DNA from: Larsenimonas salina
GTDB taxonomy: Bacteria > Pseudomonadota > Gammaproteobacteria > Pseudomonadales > Halomonadaceae
Direction: 5' to 3'
NCBI RefSeq assembly: GCF_023736155.1
Contig: NZ_JAMLJJ010000001.1
Location: forward strand, 558,001 to 622,000
Length of the DNA: 64,000 nt
How positions within the stretch are numbered: position 1 is the first letter of the stretch; the number at the start of each line of letters is the position of its first letter. Positions 8,343-16,035 of this stretch are shown one piece after another. A program made the position numbers and the translations under genes. A model generated the notes under the pieces. The model was not told where the DNA came from and searched no databases. It saw nothing but the letters and a program-made list of their open reading frames with translations.

Positions 8343-9344
8343 TTAGCCGGCATCCGGCGACAAGATGAAGTGCAAGGCGCGATTCAACGCAACAAGCAGC
8401 ACGGTACGGTGATACTCCTGCGGAAAGACGATCGCGGTCGCACTGAGACGTTTAGTATTAAGCATGTTGAGGCGCTGAGCGAGCGCTTTGGCGTTGTTGG
8501 TCATCTGATGTTCGCGTCGGCGGGCGGCCACTTCACTGGCGTTGGCCTCCTTGCGCTCCGACGGGGACAGCGCCTGCTCGTACTCACCCACGGTGAGCAG
8601 TACCCGCACCGGGTTGGACGTATCGATCGCCTTGGGGGTAAACGCCTGCTCGAGCTGTTCCATGACGCCATTGCCCCACCAGAGCGACGGGCTCGCGGCG
8701 ATGTACTGCTGAAAGGCATCGGGGTGACGAAACAGGGTGGTCAGCGCGAACAGTGCCCCGTAGGAGTGTCCGAACAGCGCCTGACGCTGGGTATTGATCG
8801 GATAACGGGACTCGATGGCAGGCTTCAAGGTCTGCTCGATGAAGCGATAAAACCGCTCGGCACCCCCGTAGGCCACCGGTTGCCCCTCACGCGTCACCGA
8901 GGTGCGCTCGCCCGGAGCGGGCATGGGCGTGTAATCGTGCGCCCGACGCACCATATCGAAGGGGTCGGCGTGCGGATACCCGATGCCGACGATGACCGCT
9001 GCGGGCAGCCCTCCGTGGGCCGCGGCCTGCTGTAGCCGAAACGCCTCGATAGCGATCGGAAAGGTCGCGTTGCCATCAAGCAGATAAATGACCGGAAAAC
9101 CGCCGGAAGGTGCCTTTACATCCGGTACGTACGTCATGATCGAATACGCTTGATCGGATGCGTTGTGAAGGGTAAACGTCGTGGTGTCCGGTATCGACAT
9201 GGCCGACGAGGAATTCGCACTGGACGCCGCCTGCGCCTGAGTGGCGCCGACACTGACAGCCCCTGACAGGAGCGATATGACCAACACACAGACTCTGTAC
9301 GATTTTTTCTTAAATATGTAATCGATTATCGTTTTCATCAACAT
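8343..9344 (-). CDS. Exported alpha/beta hydrolase, siderophore-esterase-like (BesA/IroE/Fes superfamily)
   Basis: 333 residues with a signal-like hydrophobic segment near 19-40 (VCVLVISLLSGAVSVGATQA). The fold is COG2819-like: FPVIYLLDGNATFP, nucleophile GHSYG with Ser194, and a late EYHRT with His312 as likely catalytic base. Relatives cleave ester bonds in catecholate siderophores so that iron can be released. The pairing with a siderophore-type binding protein supports that use here, but other ester substrates are possible. Two starts are plausible: ATG at 9344 (AAGAG four bases before) and ATG at 9338 (ten bases). The start region overlaps a Fur-like sequence. Confidence 0.75.
   Translation of the reverse strand: MLMKTIIDYIFKKKSYRVCVLVISLLSGAVSVGATQAQAASSANSSSAMSIPDTTTFTLHNASDQAYSIMTYVPDVKAPSGGFPVIYLLDGNATFPIAIEAFRLQQAAAHGGLPAAVIVGIGYPHADPFDMVRRAHDYTPMPAPGERTSVTREGQPVAYGGAERFYRFIEQTLKPAIESRYPINTQRQALFGHSYGALFALTTLFRHPDAFQQYIAASPSLWWGNGVMEQLEQAFTPKAIDTSNPVRVLLTVGEYEQALSPSERKEANASEVAARRREHQMTNNAKALAQRLNMLNTKRLSATAIVFPQEYHRTVLLVALNRALHFILSPDAG
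9318..9336 (-). promoter_or_regulatory. Possible Fur box at the esterase start codon
   Basis: Read on the minus strand, GAAAACGATAATCGATTAC matches about 13 of 19 positions of the Fur consensus GATAATGATAATCATTATC, by hand alignment. It begins directly after the ATG at 9338. Iron control would fit the siderophore-like products of the two genes. The position inside the coding start is unusual, and the right half of the match is weak. Confidence 0.3.
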
Positions 9345-9506
9345 CGTACTCTTATGCTACTCCAATGCCGTGGTTATGCATTTTCTCTTTTTAATAATGC
9401 ATGACTGTACATGGCCCTATTCATGCACTACTAAAAGTAACACTGTTCGACACATAAAAGTGTGCTGAAACCGGTAACCCACAATATTTCGTCACATTAA
9501 ATTACA

Positions 9507-9524
9507 GGTTACAACGATGTGACC
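9507..9524. promoter_or_regulatory. Inverted repeat upstream of the SIMPL gene
   Basis: GGTTACA (9507-9513) and TGTGACC (9518-9524) form a near-perfect inverted repeat with a four-base spacer, about 20 bases before the start codon. The size and symmetry suit a dimeric repressor. No regulator can be named. Confidence 0.3.
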
Positions 9525-9544
9525 ATTACCTTTAGGGAGACCCC

Positions 9545-10282
9545 ATGCGTATATACCGTAACGCCTGCAGCGTCATTGCGCTATGCCTGCTTCCCCTGCC
9601 CGCGCTGGCAGTCGATGCCCCCCAGCCAACCGGCATCGATGTCAGCGCCAGTGCATCTGTTAACACCGCGCCGGACAAGGCAACGCTTCAGGCAGAGCTT
9701 CAGGAGACAACGCCTTATGCCACATCAGACACTCCGACAGAGCAGGCGTTCCAATCGGCGCGCAAGCGGCTGACCGAGCGCTCGGATCGTTTGATGAAGC
9801 AGTTAAACGCATTCGGGCTTGATAGCAAGGCGCTGTCGGCCGGTACGCTCACGATTCACCAGCAGCAGCAAAGCCGAGGCAACGACGAAACGCCCCAGAG
9901 CCGGATGGTACTGTCTCGGCCGATTGGCATCGAGCTCGACCAGCTGGATCACCTTTCGAAGGTTGTCAGCCTGCTCCTCGATGCCAAGGTAGACCGGCTA
10001 AGCCCACCAACGTTTGACAGCAGCCAGCGTGAGACGCTCGAGCTCGAGGCCCTGTCCAAGGCGGTCGAACGGGCGCGCCAGAAAGCCTCGGCCATCGCCA
10101 AGTCAGGCAAGCTCAAGCTTGGCGCGTTGACCTACGTCGATGCCCAGACACCTTCGGCGGGCCCCATACGAAGCTACATGAGCGAAGTCCGCATGGCCAA
10201 GGCAAGTGATTTGGACCTTTCCCCGGGGTCGATCGAGATCAACACACAGGTCTCGACCCGCTGGGCCATCAGCGGTCAATGA
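9545..10282 (+). CDS. Periplasmic SIMPL-domain (DUF541) protein
   Basis: 245 residues with a clear signal peptide ending PALAVDA near residue 22. The mature part is a DUF541/SIMPL-type protein: GIDVSASASVNTAPDKATLQ at the start, then long helical stretches and a late ISTRWAISGQ end. Relatives (E. coli YggE) are periplasmic and have been linked to oxidative-stress tolerance; a precise biochemical function is not known to me. SD AGGGAGACCCC lies directly before the ATG. The upstream 200 bases are AT-rich and contain a GGTTACA/TGTGACC inverted repeat (9507-9524). The gene ends at a strong bidirectional terminator. Confidence 0.8.
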   Translation: MRIYRNACSVIALCLLPLPALAVDAPQPTGIDVSASASVNTAPDKATLQAELQETTPYATSDTPTEQAFQSARKRLTERSDRLMKQLNAFGLDSKALSAGTLTIHQQQQSRGNDETPQSRMVLSRPIGIELDQLDHLSKVVSLLLDAKVDRLSPPTFDSSQRETLELEALSKAVERARQKASAIAKSGKLKLGALTYVDAQTPSAGPIRSYMSEVRMAKASDLDLSPGSIEINTQVSTRWAISGQ

Positions 10283-10298
10283 CTGTAATGGTGCGAGC

Positions 10299-10327
10299 AA
10301 AAAAAGCCCCGATCCCGGGGCTTTTTT
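10299..10327. terminator. Bidirectional terminator between the SIMPL gene and the NSS transporter gene
   Basis: A six-base-pair GC stem (10306-10311 with 10316-10321) is flanked by an A-run (10299-10305) and a T-run (10322-10327), so it should work in both directions between two convergent genes. Confidence 0.9.
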
Positions 10328-10376
10328 CATTTACGAGCACTGTTTTGCAGACGTTCGTTTTCAGACACCGCATCAC

Positions 10377-11822
10377 TTACGCACGTCTGGCTCGCGTCAT
10401 CAACTCGCCCAACGCAGCGACCCCCAACACGGCCGCGACCACGTAGTACCACTGCTCGGCAAGATTGAAGTCAAGCCAGCCGAGGGCGTCCAGAAAGACC
10501 AGCGTAATGCCGACCGGCACGATCGCCCGCAAGGCAAACTGCCATAGAACCCAGCCCAGTCCGGAAAGGTTGACCTCTTCCTTGATCACCGAGCGCTTGA
10601 AAACGTAGCCGGCCATCAGCGCTGTCAGCAGGCCGCCCAGTGGCATCAGCCAGCGAGACGTCAGGAAATCCAGCCAATCGAACACGGTCTTGCCTGCAAG
10701 CGTCCACCCGGCGCCAAGGTTGAACGACAACATGGCAAAGAAGCTGATGACCCACAAAACCACCCCGACCCACGCGCACAGTACCGAACGCCTGGCGCCG
10801 GTATGGCGCTCGAGAAAGGCAACCGTTGCCTCGATCATCGAAATCGAGGACGTCAGCGCCGCAAGCGACAGCATCACGAAAAAGACCAGCGCGATGACAC
10901 CACCAAAGGGCATTTGATCGAACGCCAACGGCAGGCTCATGAAGATAAGGCCAGGGCCGGAGGAAGGATCCATGTTGTTGGCGAAGATCACCGGGAAGAT
11001 CGCAAGCCCGGCCATCATCGCGATGATGGTGTCACAGGCCGCCACCAGCATGCTGGTTCGCGCAATCGAGCGCTTTGCCGGCAGGTATGAGCCGTAGGTC
11101 ATGATCGCACCGGCGGCGAGGCTCAAGGTGAAAAAGGCATGGCCAAGTGCTGCAAGCATGGCGCCGGCGGTCAGCTTTTCGGGATCAAAGGCGAACATGA
11201 AGCGCACGCCATCGCCGAAGCCGCCGGAAAACATCCCATAGCCGATCATGATGCCCAGCAAAATAACCAGGCCGGGCATCATCCAGTTGACGTTTTTTTC
11301 GATACCTTCCTGAACACCCTTGCCAACGATGGCAAGCGTGATGACGATGACCAGCGTACTCCAGCCACCAAGACTCCAGGGGTTGGCGTTTGTCGCACCG
11401 AACAGAGCCTCATAGGCCTCCACACTTCCGAGGCCGAAGCCGCCGCTGATTGCCTTCCACACGTAGGACAGCGCCCAGCCGGCCACCACCACATAAAAGC
11501 AGAGAATCAGAAATCCGCTGATCATCGACATCCAGCCAACGATCGACCACAGCGAGCTTCGGTTCGATTCGCGGGCAACGGCCTTGACCGCATCCACGGG
11601 GCTGCCCCGGCCACGACGACCAAGCGTGATTTCAGCCATCATCAATGGAAGGCCGATCAACAGAATACAGACCAGGTAGACCAGCACGAACGCCGCCCCG
11701 CCGTATTCGCCCGTCATGTACGGGAATTTCCAGATATTGCCAAGCCCGACGGCAGAGCCGGTCGCGGCGAGCACAAATCCCCAGCGCCCGACCCACTGGG
11801 TCGTTGTGGCCGATTCACTCAT
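10377..11822 (-). CDS. Sodium-dependent transporter, NSS/SNF (SLC6-like) family
   Basis: 481 residues, typical of bacterial NSS proteins (LeuT, MhsT), with about eleven membrane segments. The signature first helix is clear: GSAVGLGNIWKFPYMTGEYG near 22-41, covering the sodium and substrate sites. Later segments include SMIEATVAFLERHTG. Family members import amino acids or related solutes with Na+. Substrate cannot be predicted. SD AAGAGAC directly precedes the ATG. It is divergent from ktrA across 167 bases and convergent with the SIMPL gene. Confidence 0.9.
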   Translation of the reverse strand: MSESATTTQWVGRWGFVLAATGSAVGLGNIWKFPYMTGEYGGAAFVLVYLVCILLIGLPLMMAEITLGRRGRGSPVDAVKAVARESNRSSLWSIVGWMSMISGFLILCFYVVVAGWALSYVWKAISGGFGLGSVEAYEALFGATNANPWSLGGWSTLVIVITLAIVGKGVQEGIEKNVNWMMPGLVILLGIMIGYGMFSGGFGDGVRFMFAFDPEKLTAGAMLAALGHAFFTLSLAAGAIMTYGSYLPAKRSIARTSMLVAACDTIIAMMAGLAIFPVIFANNMDPSSGPGLIFMSLPLAFDQMPFGGVIALVFFVMLSLAALTSSISMIEATVAFLERHTGARRSVLCAWVGVVLWVISFFAMLSFNLGAGWTLAGKTVFDWLDFLTSRWLMPLGGLLTALMAGYVFKRSVIKEEVNLSGLGWVLWQFALRAIVPVGITLVFLDALGWLDFNLAEQWYYVVAAVLGVAALGELMTRARRA

Positions 11823-11989
11823 GTCTCTTGCTCATGTTGGTAAGGTCATTGATCCAGCGACTGGACGTGTAAGGCGGCGCATTTTATCGCGGCAATGCAC
11901 CCGGTGCGATACATTGATGCCACGCGTCCACTCTACACGGGTGCCAATGCACGCGATTTATCGGATTCACAGCCACATCGAGAGGTTTC

Positions 11990-12646
11990 ATGAGTCGTCA
12001 ATTCGCTATCATCGGACTCGGGTACTTCGGTTCCACCGTCGCACTCGAACTTCATCGTCAAAACCATGAAGTGCTGGGTGTCGACCGTGATGAAAAACGG
12101 GTCAACAAGATTGCCGAGCACATCACCCGCGCGGTCATCGCCGACCCAACCGATGAAACGGCGCTGGGCGAACTCAATCTCAGCGAATTCAGCGCTGTCC
12201 TGGTCGACGTCGACGACAGTATCGAGGCAAGCGTCATGACGACCCTCCATCTGAAGGAGCTCAAGGTCAAGGAACTGTGGGTCAAGGCACTCAATGACGA
12301 CCACCATAAACTTCTGAGCTACATTGGCGCCGACCGCATCGTCCACCCCGAATACGATCTCGGTATTCGCGTTGCCGAGAGCTTGAGCTATCACGCCGTG
12401 GTCAATTTCATCCGCCTGGGCGACCAACAGTACGTGGTCGAGGTCGAATTGACCGAACGACTCGTCAAACGGTGCAAAACCATCGGCGAGCTTGGTTTCA
12501 GTGATAAGCAGGCAACCGTGGTTGCCATCAAGCAAGGCGCCCAACTCGATTGCACCCCGAGCACATCGACCGCTCTGCAGGCAGGCGATCACCTGGTCCT
12601 GATCGGTGATCTGGACGTACTGCGTCACTTCGGCGACAAGCTCTGA
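11990..12646 (+). CDS. ktrA: KtrA-type potassium-uptake regulatory subunit (RCK protein)
   Basis: 218 residues: an RCK-N/TrkA-N nucleotide-binding domain (4 to about 125, with IGLGYFGSTVALEL) and an RCK-C domain (about 135-215). Soluble and cytosolic, it forms a ring that gates the KtrB membrane subunit in response to nucleotides. The length and single RCK pair match KtrA rather than the double-length TrkA. SD GAGAGG lies four bases before the ATG. ktrB follows after 47 bases, so the two form an operon. K+ uptake is a first response to salt stress, which suits the inferred habitat. Confidence 0.93.
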   Translation: MSRQFAIIGLGYFGSTVALELHRQNHEVLGVDRDEKRVNKIAEHITRAVIADPTDETALGELNLSEFSAVLVDVDDSIEASVMTTLHLKELKVKELWVKALNDDHHKLLSYIGADRIVHPEYDLGIRVAESLSYHAVVNFIRLGDQQYVVEVELTERLVKRCKTIGELGFSDKQATVVAIKQGAQLDCTPSTSTALQAGDHLVLIGDLDVLRHFGDKL

Positions 12647-12693
12647 CCGACACAAGCATCCGATCATAAACACTGGCTTCAGGCGCCTACATC

Positions 12694-14058
12694 ATGACTC
12701 GATTGTCTCGCCCACACCGACCGTTTCGGCGCCTGCGCCGCCGTGCGGTCAAGCTCAATCCGCCGATTGTGCTGTTAAGCGGCTTTGTACTGCTGGCGTT
12801 GATCGGCGCTGCCCTCCTGAAACTGCCCATCAGTACAACGGTGCCCTTGACCTGGATGGAGGCGCTCTTCACCGCAACATCGGCCGTTACCGTCACCGGG
12901 CTTGGCGTCATCGATGTCGGCCAGGACATGACGCTCTGGGGGCAGCTGATTCTCTTGACCCTGATTCAGCTCGGCGGCATCGGATTCATGACCTTTGCCG
13001 CACTGACGCTTGTAATGCTCGGCGGCAAGATGCCGCTTCAACACCAGAATATCGTTCGAGAAGCGCTCAACCAGTCCTCGTTCAATGACCTGTTTCATCT
13101 GGTTCGTCTGGTGGTCGGGTTTGCGCTGTTCATCGAACTTGTCACTGCCGCCATTCTTGCAACCGCCTGGGTGCCGGAATTTGGCTGGTCCTCCGGTCTC
13201 TGGCTCAGCCTCTTTCATTCGGTGTCGGCGTTCAACAATGCAGGCTTTGCGCTCTGGGGCGACAGCCTCAGCCAATACGTCAGCTCACCGATTGTCACGC
13301 TGAGCATTTCAGGGGCATTTATCATCGGCGGCCTGGGTTTCGCGGTCATTCAGGAAATCATGGGCCATAAAAAGAATACGCCCTGGTCCATGCAGACGCG
13401 ATTGATCGTCTACACAACGGTCGGACTCAACGTCGTGGCCATGCTCTTGTTTGCGCTGCTTGAGTGGCACAACCCCGCAACGCTTGGTGGGCTCGACAGC
13501 ACGTTTGATCGAGTACTGGCGGCATGGTTTCAGGCAGTCACCCCCCGAACCGCGGGCTTCAATACGCTCGATACCGCAGGCCTTGGAACACCAAGCGCCC
13601 TTTTGACCATGCTTTTGATGTTCATCGGCGGGGGCCCGGGGTCAACCGCCAGTGGCATCAAGCTGACCACGTTTATCGTCTTGCTGTTGACCGCACGCGC
13701 CTTTCTTCGCGGCTCGACCGAGCCGGTCATTTTCAGTCGTCGCATCCGTCAGGAAATCGTGTTCAAGGCCGTCGCAGTCGCCTTCAGTGGCGTCATGCTG
13801 ATCTTTCTGGCCCTTTTCGGACTCAGCATCAGCGAACCCAGACAATCGTTTCTCGACCTGGCGTTCGAAACGGTGTCCGCTTTCGGGACCGTCGGCCTCT
13901 CTCGGGGCATCACCAGCGAACTGAGCGGCGAAGGCCAGATAATTTTAATTGTGACCATGTTGCTTGGCCGTGTCGGCACGCTGTCGCTGGGGTATTTTCT
14001 CGCCACACGCTCGGTCGGCAACGTGCGCTACGCCGAGGGCCGCATCCAGATTGGCTGA
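12694..14058 (+). CDS. ktrB: KtrB-type potassium channel/transporter subunit
   Basis: 454 residues with four membrane-pore-membrane repeats. The four selectivity loops can be read: TSAVTVTGLGVIDVG near 68, SVSAFNNAGFALWG near 177, TPRTAGFNTLDTAG near 285 and ETVSAFGTVGLSRG near 393, each with the expected pore glycine. The gate region GGGPGSTASGIKLTTF, characteristic of Ktr/Trk proteins, lies near 312. It imports K+ (often Na+-dependent in KtrAB) in complex with KtrA encoded just upstream. Confidence 0.94.
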   Translation: MTRLSRPHRPFRRLRRRAVKLNPPIVLLSGFVLLALIGAALLKLPISTTVPLTWMEALFTATSAVTVTGLGVIDVGQDMTLWGQLILLTLIQLGGIGFMTFAALTLVMLGGKMPLQHQNIVREALNQSSFNDLFHLVRLVVGFALFIELVTAAILATAWVPEFGWSSGLWLSLFHSVSAFNNAGFALWGDSLSQYVSSPIVTLSISGAFIIGGLGFAVIQEIMGHKKNTPWSMQTRLIVYTTVGLNVVAMLLFALLEWHNPATLGGLDSTFDRVLAAWFQAVTPRTAGFNTLDTAGLGTPSALLTMLLMFIGGGPGSTASGIKLTTFIVLLLTARAFLRGSTEPVIFSRRIRQEIVFKAVAVAFSGVMLIFLALFGLSISEPRQSFLDLAFETVSAFGTVGLSRGITSELSGEGQIILIVTMLLGRVGTLSLGYFLATRSVGNVRYAEGRIQIG

Positions 14059-14123
14059 TCGAGAGCGCTGGCACGCACCAAGGCTCTCATATACCATTAC
14101 ATAAACTCATGCCTACTAGAACG

Positions 14124-14140
14124 CATAATCTAATCTAATG
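14124..14140 (+). promoter_or_regulatory. -10-like hexamer placed for a leaderless argP transcript
   Basis: CATAAT (14124-14129) ends eight bases before the argP ATG, so a transcript could start at or next to the A of the ATG. No good -35 element is seen at 16-18 bases. The absence of an SD and the upstream in-frame stop support a leaderless start; it remains inference. Confidence 0.35.
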
Positions 14141-15055
14141 CTTGATTACAAACTTCTTGAAGCCCTCAGTGCCGTTATCGACCAGGGCGGGTTCGAACGA
14201 GGCGCCAATTACCTGGGTCTTACCCAATCGGCCGTCTCTCAGCGCATCAAGCTTCTGGAAGCGCGCCTGGGCCAACCGGTTCTGGTGCGCTCTCCAACGC
14301 TTGGCCCGACCGCGCTTGGCAAGCGGCTCTTGAACCACGCCCAGCAAGTGCGTTTGCTCGAATATGACCTGATCGATATCGTCCCATCGCTTGGCACCGA
14401 TGAGCAGCGACTTCGCATCGCACTCAACGCCGACAGCCTTGCCACCTGGTGGCCGCTCGCCGTCGGCCCATTCAGCCAGGAACATCGCGTACTTCTTGAT
14501 CTTGTGGTGCAGGATCAAACCACAGCGCTTCAGCGCATGCGCGATGGCGAAGTCGCAGCCTGTCTGTGTTCGACTCCAAGAGCCGTTCAAGGCGCACGGG
14601 TGGTCTCGCTTGGCGGAATGCGGTATATGGCCGTGGCCACGCCCCATTTCATAAAGCGGTATTTTCCGGAAGGGCTGAACGCCGATAGCCTGTCAGAAGC
14701 GCCGGGCATCGTGTTCGGCCCGGATGATCGACTCCATCATCGCATGGTGGCGCAGTACCACATCGCTCCGCCGTTTCCACACCACATCTGCCCCTCATCC
14801 CAGGGCGTGGTTCAGATGACGGTTGCGGGGCTTGGCTACGCGCTGCTCCCCGAGCATCAGGCTCGGCCGCACCTTGAATCAGGGGCGCTTGCCGAGATTG
14901 AAACGCCCTCGCCCGTCATTGTGCCCATGTATTGGCACTATTGGCGACAAGGTGGGCAGCTGCTAAGTTCGTTGACCAGTTATCTGAGCGAGCAGAGCCC
15001 GAACTGGTTGCTCAGCGTCGAAGAAACCGAGCGCGGCTCGCCAACGCCGCTGTAA
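14138..15055 (+). CDS. argP: LysR-family regulator ArgP (IciA)
   Basis: 305 residues with a winged-helix DNA-binding domain at the N-terminus (FERGANYLGLTQSAVSQRIK) and the ArgP-like effector domain (NADSLATWW near 100). It aligns with E. coli ArgP from the first residues, so ATG 14138 is the natural start. No Shine-Dalgarno sequence precedes it, an in-frame TAA lies 12 bases upstream, and a CATAAT hexamer ends eight bases before the ATG, suggesting leaderless translation. ArgP senses lysine/arginine and in E. coli activates the exporter gene argO. No lysE/argO exporter gene is adjacent here. Confidence 0.88.
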   Translation: MLDYKLLEALSAVIDQGGFERGANYLGLTQSAVSQRIKLLEARLGQPVLVRSPTLGPTALGKRLLNHAQQVRLLEYDLIDIVPSLGTDEQRLRIALNADSLATWWPLAVGPFSQEHRVLLDLVVQDQTTALQRMRDGEVAACLCSTPRAVQGARVVSLGGMRYMAVATPHFIKRYFPEGLNADSLSEAPGIVFGPDDRLHHRMVAQYHIAPPFPHHICPSSQGVVQMTVAGLGYALLPEHQARPHLESGALAEIETPSPVIVPMYWHYWRQGGQLLSSLTSYLSEQSPNWLLSVEETERGSPTPL

Positions 15056-15084
15056 CCTTTTTTGATATCAGGGAGTGATGTCCA

Positions 15085-15459
15085 ATGAAGAAATCGACCC
15101 TCACGCGTTCGCTCATGGCCGGCGTAATCATCGCCGGTGCCAGTGCATTGAGCGCCTGTGGTCCCGCGACCAGCGTCGTCAAAAGTGCGCCTGCGCAGTA
15201 TACGGTCGTATCGGTCGATGAAGACCGCGAGGCGGCCATCGAGGGTGCGCGTGAACGTGCGCAGGAGTATTGCCAGGCCCAGGAGGACAAGGACGCCTAC
15301 ACCGTGATTGAACAGCGTGAAGAGCCGCCGCACTCCGGCGATGGCGCAAGCCAAGGGGCACTGCCGGATAACGCCACCATCAGCGAAGATACCGACCTCA
15401 CTGCCGCCAGCAGTGAAGGTGAAGGCTATAAGGTAACCTGGACCATCCGCTGCTCCTAA
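15085..15459 (+). CDS. Small predicted lipoprotein, unknown function
   Basis: 124 residues. The N-terminus has a basic start, a hydrophobic stretch and a lipobox LSAC with Cys25, so it is probably a lipoprotein. The mature part is short, acidic and hydrophilic, with a middle stretch rich in Gly/Ser/Glu and two further cysteines (in EYCQAQ and at the C-terminal TIRCS) that could form a disulfide. I do not recognise the family. SD AGGGAG is about nine bases before the ATG. It lies 29 bases after argP and ends at a strong terminator, so it may be cotranscribed with argP. Confidence 0.75.
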   Translation: MKKSTLTRSLMAGVIIAGASALSACGPATSVVKSAPAQYTVVSVDEDREAAIEGARERAQEYCQAQEDKDAYTVIEQREEPPHSGDGASQGALPDNATISEDTDLTAASSEGEGYKVTWTIRCS

Positions 15460-15479
15460 AGGCAGCTCGCCTCACGCAA

Positions 15480-15503
15480 GGGCGCCCGCAGGCGCCCTTT
15501 TTT
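15480..15503 (+). terminator. Terminator after the small lipoprotein gene
   Basis: A seven-base-pair stem GGGCGCC/GGCGCCC (15480-15486 with 15491-15497), loop CGCA, then six T. A canonical intrinsic terminator. Confidence 0.92.
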
Positions 15504-15534
15504 CATGATGTTCGGCGCTTCGATCAAGCGATGA

Positions 15535-15837
15535 TCAGGGAGCGAGCTTGCGTGACACGCTCGAGACCTTGTCGGCAAGACTCTGCGCGCGGTCGGTTCG
15601 AGTACCCAGCTTCATTGTGGTGGTAATCCGGGGCGCGCCCGCCTCATGGACCGCCTCATGGCAGCGCTTGACTACCGCCATTACCTCATCCCACTCCCCC
15701 TCGATGTTGGTGCCGTACGCGTGCATCTCATGCACAAGCCCGGCCCGCTCGATTTCACGCTGACACAGCGCCACATACTCAGAGACGGATACGCCGACAC
15801 CCATCGGCACAACGCAGAGATCGATAATCACGTTCAT
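15535..15837 (-). CDS. MTH1187/YqgV-family thiamine-binding protein
   Basis: 100 residues from ATG 15837, chosen because AAGGAG lies six bases upstream and homologues begin at this methionine (MNVIIDLCVVPMGVGVSVSE). The sequence follows the MTH1187/YqgV family: HEMHAYGTNIEGEWDEVM in the middle and RITTTMKLGTRTDRAQSL near the end. Members are small ferredoxin-like, oligomeric proteins that bind thiamine or its derivatives; their physiological role is poorly defined. The frame is open upstream to an ATG at 15894, but that extension covers a terminator-like hairpin in the leader. Confidence 0.85.
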   Translation of the reverse strand: MNVIIDLCVVPMGVGVSVSEYVALCQREIERAGLVHEMHAYGTNIEGEWDEVMAVVKRCHEAVHEAGAPRITTTMKLGTRTDRAQSLADKVSSVSRKLAP

Positions 15838-15854
15838 GATGCGCTCCTTACTGG

Positions 15855-15890
15855 AAAAAGATCGGTTCTGCCCGAAATCAGGCAGCCGAT
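15855..15890 (-). promoter_or_regulatory. Terminator-like hairpin in the leader of the thiamine-binding gene
   Basis: On the minus strand, ATCGG/CCGAT (15886-15890 with 15861-15865) encloses TGCC/GGCA (15881-15884 with 15869-15872), and the structure is followed by CTTTTT (15860-15855). It ends 17 bases before the ATG, the arrangement of a transcription attenuator. No TPP-riboswitch core (CUGAGA or similar) is visible upstream. Confidence 0.45.
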
Positions 15891-15962
15891 TCATTTCTTT
15901 GCTAACGTTTATTGATCATTAAGTGTGGGTTCAGAAACATGCCTGACGCGATAGACACGAAG

Positions 15963-16002
15963 CCCAGACGGACATGAAACCCAGACGGACATGAAACCCA
16001 GA
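15963..16002. repeat. 17-bp tandem repeat upstream of cfa
   Basis: The unit CCCAGACGGACATGAAA occurs twice exactly (15963-15979 and 15980-15996), and its first six bases follow again (15997-16002). It lies in the intergenic region about 35 bases before the cfa start, where a copy-number change would move promoter or leader elements. Confidence 0.9.
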
Positions 16003-16035
16003 GTAGGTGCTGAACACTAGAACGTGAGCGTAGCC

